Assembly (NCBI GenBank): GCA_963669155.1
Contig: OZ022588.1
Span: 17,977,285 to 18,041,284, forward strand
DNA length: 64,000 bases
Reading direction: 5' to 3'
DNA from: Arbacia lixula
Lineage: Eukaryota; Echinodermata; Echinoidea; Arbacioida; Arbaciidae
Made by a program: the position numbers and the translations under genes. Each line of letters begins with the position of its first letter. Position 1 is the first letter of the stretch. Below, in pieces: positions 51,374 through 64,000 of the stretch. A model generated the notes under the pieces. The model searched no databases. It saw only the letters and a list, made by a program, of their open reading frames with translations, and was not told where the DNA came from.

Positions 51374-54300
51374 TGTGATATGGACGTCACGTAAAGAGTC
51401 TTGATGTGTTGAAGAGAAGTTCAAACTAGGTGTTAATTTTTTTTTTATTGACACAATATGAAAATGAATTGAAAATAAGCTACAAATCGAATCAAGCTGA
51501 AATTGGCACATCATAAAGTCAAGGGTTGTCATATTATATTCTATAAGCATGTTTTGTGACATTTTAGTAATTACTTTTCTTGTAATAATCTTGTGAATAT
51601 TTTGTGTTTTTCAATTTTGGACACATTTTTATTTAAAAATGTGTGTGTATGAGATCATTGATTCAGAACACAACTATGGCTATAGTGCATCACACATGTC
51701 AACCCACAATGTCTTTTTCTGCCAGAAGCGTCATGCATTATTAATAACATTGTGATGGCAGTTGCTAGTGGATTGACAGGTGTGGCACACAATGGCCATT
51801 GTTGTGTTCTGAATTAATTATCTGATACACAAACATTGTTATGTCCAAATTTATCCATAAGTGAAAATCTGATTGAATCTTCCAAGGATTATATTACGAG
51901 AATGATAATTGATGAAATATTACAAAACCTGCTTTGAAAATATTTGACATCCTTTGTCTTTGTGATATGTCAATTTCAGCTTGATTTGAGTTTTCAATTA
52001 TCATTTGTAATTATCAAGTATTTTTTTATACCTAGTACAAATTCATATCTATTCCTCTGGATACTCTTAGACACAAACACCCATTCTCTTTCCATTGTCA
52101 TCCAGACTATATAGACCAGCAAAGAAATAATGTGCCGTGAAACCCTCAAGAGCATCAACATATGCTGAGATGATGCATTTTAAAACTCCAGATGTTTCCT
52201 TGTTTTTTTCCTCTATAACATTTTGGAGTTCGGCGATAGTTACAAGTCAAATTTTGGCCTTAAGTTGGAAGAGATTCTCCAGCTTCTGATATGTTGATAT
52301 TTATATGCCATTGAGGCATTTTGCACTTGAGTTACACACCATTCCCATAGGTCAGTATGGAGTCAGGCAGAGAAGGGGTTTAAAGTCCAATCCAGTCTTT
52401 AGGTCAGCGTGAAAGCCGATGAGTTGTGTGCAGATTCCATTGACATCATAATTGTGTACAGTATGGTGTATCACTGACCTATATTTTATTTTGTTTATAA
52501 AACCCTATGTTCAGGTATGCCATGCTCAGCAGTCACTCATTATATCCCACTTTCTTTGCTTTGTCTTTCATTTTATTGGTCTCCCCTCTTTCCTTTTTTT
52601 TCTTTCTCTCCCATTTTTCTGTCCTTAAACTGTATACATGTCCTTGTCTTACAATGAATGTAACATTGACACTATAACGTGCCTGACCCCTCCCACCCCA
52701 TGTCCACTTCCAATGTTGATTTTGTGATGAGATCCTTTGACCTCTGCTAGCGTGAGGTGATTTCATTACTCTTTCCTGTTGGAAAGGGAAAACATGCTAC
52801 AATTTAACAAAATGCATCTTGTATTTTATATGATTGTTGAGGAGGGATTACGGGAAGTGTTTACAATTTTGTCTTTTGCGGTGTAAACATTTCTGATATC
52901 CCTCTGTTTAAAATTGATGCAAATGAGAAAATAGTGTTGCAAGCTTTTGATATGGAGAAACAGACAAAATGAAACGATTCACAAATCACTTTTTGTCATT
53001 GATAAGACAAGACAGTATTTATTGCAATTCAACCAGAAGTCTGCCTCCAGCTTTAATAATATGTTTGCTCCAGCAGCAATAATACAATACAGACTCTTAG
53101 AGATATAAATAGACAGAGCAAGAAAGAGATCAAGAGAAGGAAAGGGAAACTGCAGCAAAAAGATACGAGACAAACAAAGTCTTTGAGCTTGAAGCAAGGT
53201 CATCTAGGGGTCAAAAGGTCAAATGATATGATGTCGTTTGCATTATTTTCCTCAAAGTTTTCGTTTTCGTTTGCTTTCATTTCTTTATTTCTGCATCAAT
53301 TGTGATTACACTTGGTACAAAATGATCCTTGGGTAATACCACACGTGTCTCCATGATGGGGTCAAAGGTCATCTAGGGCTCAAAAGGTTTGAAACGAATA
53401 TTTGAAAAAAAAGCTTAGCACTGATTATCGATTGCGAAATCAGGGGAGACTCGTGGTTCGCGAACCACCTTGTTTGTTTTTGTTTTCTCAATAATACACT
53501 GTACCATTTTTGTACTATAATACATTACCCAGTATATATGATGTACATATCTAAATTAGAAACAAATATGTACCAGTAAGTGGCATGGCCATGTAATATA
53601 TTTTACATTTGTTAATGTATATATTTTACATTTGTTAATGTATATATTTTAAATGATGGATTTCTAATGACCATTGATATTGTTGTTTGTACATTATGTG
53701 TATATTTAATAAACATTCTGCAGTATATGAACATCAAATGTATAGAGCAGTTTCACCAGTTATTACGCCTTACTCCATGTTACGTGGTATACGCTTAGCC
53801 CAGAGAAAGTAGAGGGGGATAGAGGCAGTGACAAGGGGAGGGAAGAGGGAGGAATAGACGGAAGGAGAGGAATGGGGAGGAGAGATGTGGGAGGTGAGAG
53901 GAAATTGGAAGAAAGAAAGGCAAGGCAAGGAAAAAGAAAAGTCCCCGAGACACTACATGGACATGTCCTACCATTGTAATATTAGATTGCATCAAATTTT
54001 AACAGTCTTCGTCATAAGATCACAGATACCCATTTATTATATATGATAGGAAATCTATGACATGTACCATGCATGAGTTACAATGAATCTGAAGCAACGC
54101 TGAGGATTACTCAACACGGCAACATTCAAAGATTTATCTGAAAGCATCGCATGTGTGGATTGTTTTGCCGCTATTCGTAAAGTCATTGCAATACACTTAC
54201 AGTAGGAAGCACTAAAATCAAATCTCAACTTGGAATTCTTTAAAATGGTTCACATTGCAATCAATAAGCTGTGCAGGTGTCCTCGACAAGTGTGGAGAAT

Positions 54301-57300
54301 TTAATTAAATGGACGTCAGATAAAATATTGCAATTTGATTCTGAATGTAAAATATATCTTGAAGATTCTATACATATACAACATATAACATACAGCACAT
54401 AGTCATGTGATTCGGGACATGTTACAGAAACATTTAAATGTACAATCAGTTGTAGTAGTACATGTACAAAGGAACTGTCTCACTGCATTCAATGCATAAT
54501 TACAGTGGAGATACCATCAATTGTAATAATCACAAAAGTCTGCAACATGCCCTGGACAAAAGATGGACGTCTACAGCAAATAAATTACCAACATTCACAA
54601 ACTGTATCAAGTGTAAGAATATACGTGTATTTCTATTCATCTCACATTAAAATGGCCAGGTCAAATCAACAGCACACTTTTATTAAAATTTAAAGGCAAG
54701 GATTGCGTGGTATCCACAACTCACTCACATAATGTAAATCAAGAAGGGGATGAAACCCTGGCAATAAATTGAACTGAATAAAAGTACAAATTTCAAAGAA
54801 AAAGATTGGGAAGTCTGAGGAAACTTTGACCGTACAAGAAACCATTTTTGAAAATGACAACTAGCACTGAATTCTTTGTTTGATGCACTGTAGAGAGTTT
54901 GCATTGTTCTCGTGTACCATTCATAAACAAAACAATCCCCAGAGCAATCTACTTTGACATTACAAAGCCAAAAAACATGTGATGCATGATGATTAGCACA
55001 AATAACTTCCATATAATATGACCTTTCCTATCAAACTATTCCCAAACTTTTTCTCTGATTTTCTTCCTTTATTCAAGATTATTATTACAGGGTTTGATTC
55101 CCTGTAATTGCGCCAGGAATCATCGTTTTTGATGACTTAATCTCTCAAAATTATTTGAACTATAACAATTGTATAAACCAGCAAATGGTTTCATGCACAG
55201 CTTGTGTTGGGTAACTCCAATGTGTTTGATGTTGTTTACAACTTCAGCATTTGCTAGTACATTTGAAGAGTTTATTTCCATAAGAGCTAAATCCACTGTG
55301 AAAACTGGAGATAAACTCCAGTTTCCTAATCTGATTTTGTACAGGTGCCTATGGAAAACTTCACTTTTTATACTTGGGTCTTGCTCGATCTATTACTCTG
55401 GAATTCTTACTCCACTTTCAGACTCCTCACAGTGCTGATATTAAAAACTCCAGAAAAATGGATTTTTACCCTTTTGGAAACAAGCTCTTGATAAGTTCAT
55501 GTATAGCCATTTGATGGTGATTTTTGGCACCCAGGAAAAAACATAACAAGGAACATACATGTACGTGAGTGCACCATACCCCCACTTCAATCATCCGTCT
55601 CCGAACACACACACAGCATACAGTGTATATTGCTTACAGCAATGTTTCCCCAACTCATCAAATCACAATTAACTATTATACCAACACCCGGGCACAAAAT
55701 AGAGGTGATTCAATTAAGAGTTGCACAATCAAACTACAACAACAAACGTGCACTATTAAGAAATACTTTTCTTATGTTTGTCAGTCACATGCCACATGGC
55801 ACAATTGTTCCTCTTAGCAACTGACTTAATGTACACTTGATTGCTTGTTGTATCATTGACAAACAATATGTGCAAAACCTCAGGCACATGTAAGATAACA
55901 CCATTTGGTTGTCTTATGTAGCTGCATACAATTGTATCCAGGGAAGAGCATAACAGCAAAGCTGCCAAATAATTTAATTATTTTGCTGTCCAAAAGTTGA
56001 CATCAGCTTTTCCCCCATTTAATAAAATAGAACTAAATACAAATTTAATGAAAAAAAAATCAGTATTTTTCACTAAAACCAGTCTTCAGGTTAACTTTCA
56101 GTACAAAACAAAACCAGTTCGCCGCTCTGTAATATCCATTTCAGGTTAATTCATCAAAAACAAATTTATTTTGGTTTTTCCTCACAATATGACTTTCTAA
56201 AGGTCTAAAATTAACACACCCACCAACATATCAACAACATTATTTCAGTGTAATCAGAAATAAATCATACTCAAAAGGGACAGCAACATGACTTCACTCC
56301 CCTAACTCGTTTTCAATTCAAAAGACTTCAGAAAACTTCAAAGAATTTCACTGATAGTCACTACTTTCCCTGGTTCTCTGAAAAAAAGGGGGGGGGGGCG
56401 ATAAACCCTCTGAGTTCCAGCAAATCAGCCCTATTTGACCCTCTTTTCAGTTCATTACCATCTCTCTTTGGTGATGAAAATGATATACTATTAATCTCAC
56501 ACCTGTTAAATTAACTGAACTGAAGTCTATGATAGGCAAGTTATAAAGGTCTTTAACACATTGAAAACATCTCTGCAGCTATCTCATCACCCTAGTCAAC
56601 AAAATATACATGCAGCTCTGTTTAAACAAACTTTTCCACTTCTTTGAGTCTTCCTTAACTAGAAGAATGAGCATAGAAGCTCACAGTTTTTCAAACTGAT
56701 TCTCAAGCAAATGAATTCACAGATTTTCCCTAGGTCGAATAGGGAGAGAAATTCATACAAAACATGTAAACAGAAATATCCCTTCCAAATCTTACACATG
56801 TCTTCATTCTAGCTGGAATTGGGATAGAATCCAATGCAATATATTATTCTATATTTTCTATCAAACATTAAAGTAACACAAATTCATTCAAGCACCATAA
56901 CAACTATATAAGAAATTTTCCATGTTCTAATTTCTTCAAAGGCTACAGAAAACAATTTTGTTTTTATTTTGCAGCGTATCCCGAGGTAACATGTAACCCT
57001 GCATCCAAATTTACAGTCATGACACTTGAAGACATTACTGCAATTAAAATACATGAACCATTCTTGCTCTTGGACAGATAACACAACACAATTGATGAAT
57101 GAGGAGATAAACAAGTTTGCCTGAATCATCAAAAGCTAAATAAGTTAAAACTGGCCTTAACTAGATAAGAGTGTAATGAGAAATGCACATTAAATGTATT
57201 TTTCTATAAAGAAAGAATGTTTGTGTGAAGGTGTAGTCAGTCCTTAATTGTTTGCAATCACCTCATAATATACCAGTATCTCTCTGCTTTTAGTACACAC

Positions 57301-57615
57301 ACACTAATTCCTGCTAGTTCTATTTAAGAATCAATAACATAGAGCCCGCTTTCTCTACTTTGTACACAGATTATTCTTACCGTAACAGTTTGCAATTGAT
57401 TAGACACACAAATATTCCACTTACTTTCATCAAAAGACATCCCCTTAGAGTCTGCTTGCCATACCTCACACAAGGTTTGCACAAATACGGTTGTGCGAAT
57501 AAGGACCACAGACTTCAAGCTCCGTTTAAGCCCCTCAACACCAAACCATGAAAGCCTACTGAGTTATTACACATGCGATGCACCCGTGGTCCTGATGGGA
57601 TTAATTCTGACATGC
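51374..57615. other. Convergent 3' UTRs of ANKRD45 and PNPLA
   Basis: No coding feature seen. Candidate poly(A) signals are AATAAA at 53708-53713 on the plus strand for ANKRD45 and AATAAA on the minus strand at 54679-54684 for PNPLA, giving UTRs of about 2.3 and 2.9 kb. A pyrimidine patch lies at 52550-52620 and a polypurine tract at 53806-53945. A G9 run lies near 56389. Confidence 0.35.

Positions 57616-64000
<6,385 letters not shown>

Noticed and set aside
55088-55110. tRNA T-arm-like CAGGGTTTGATTCCCTG
   Set aside because: Only the T arm pairs; no D arm, anticodon arm or acceptor stem can be closed around it.

Overview
The window is eukaryotic and metazoan. Its genes are split into short exons with GT-AG introns, and the DNA is AT-rich and crowded with microsatellites, long C/G runs, foldback elements and MITEs. 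The proteins (Rab14, ANKRD45, a PNPLA6/7-type esterase) are animal proteins. The style of the small palindromic repeats and the lack of vertebrate SINE/LINE families suggest a marine invertebrate deuterostome, most likely an echinoderm such as a sea urchin. The taxon is an inference. No bacterial, phage or CRISPR feature was seen.

Layout. (1) 0.5-1.8 kb: a small three-exon plus-strand gene predicted to encode a 173-residue protein with an N-terminal Met-Gly-Cys and a PP1-docking-like KRVRF motif, followed at once by AATAAA. (2) 2-14 kb: repeat territory, with an inverted copy of a dispersed repeat (family A), a TTAA-flanked MITE, a 1.9-kb palindrome rich in TGCGTG words, and a decayed LINE with a YADD reverse-transcriptase box. 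(3) 15.4-18.3 kb: a minus-strand three-exon gene for a 324-residue sulfotransferase-like P-loop protein. (4) 18.8-32.4 kb: a nested repeat zone. It holds two more family A copies, one split by a 1.36-kb insertion carrying zinc-finger-like coding sequence and a 157-bp minisatellite full of nuclear-receptor DR1 half-sites. It also holds a 3.0-kb nearly uninterrupted palindrome, inverted repeat pairs, a 1.25-kb insertion flanked by ATC, a 160-bp tandem array with paired octamer motifs, a LINE tail and a SINE-like element.

(5) 36.6-42.6 kb: Rab14, complete in six coding exons (215 residues). (6) 48.1-51.4 kb: ANKRD45, complete in five coding exons (273 residues). (7) 57.6-64.0 kb: the 3' half of a minus-strand PNPLA6/PNPLA7 (neuropathy target esterase, Swiss cheese) gene, eight exons including the catalytic Asp in DGG, running off the right edge. 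ANKRD45 and PNPLA converge, with candidate poly(A) signals about 1 kb apart.

The genes are not an operon. They share general cell-biological themes only: endosome/Golgi traffic (Rab14), a protein associated with ciliated or dividing cells (ANKRD45), and ER phospholipid turnover (PNPLA6/7). Two patterns stand out. The first is a set of large foldback structures. The second is that short tandem duplications cover a 3' splice site and the first exon bases in three separate introns (ANKRD45 once, PNPLA twice). All splice sites were read by eye from GT-AG signals, frame and family similarity; no alignment or search was run.
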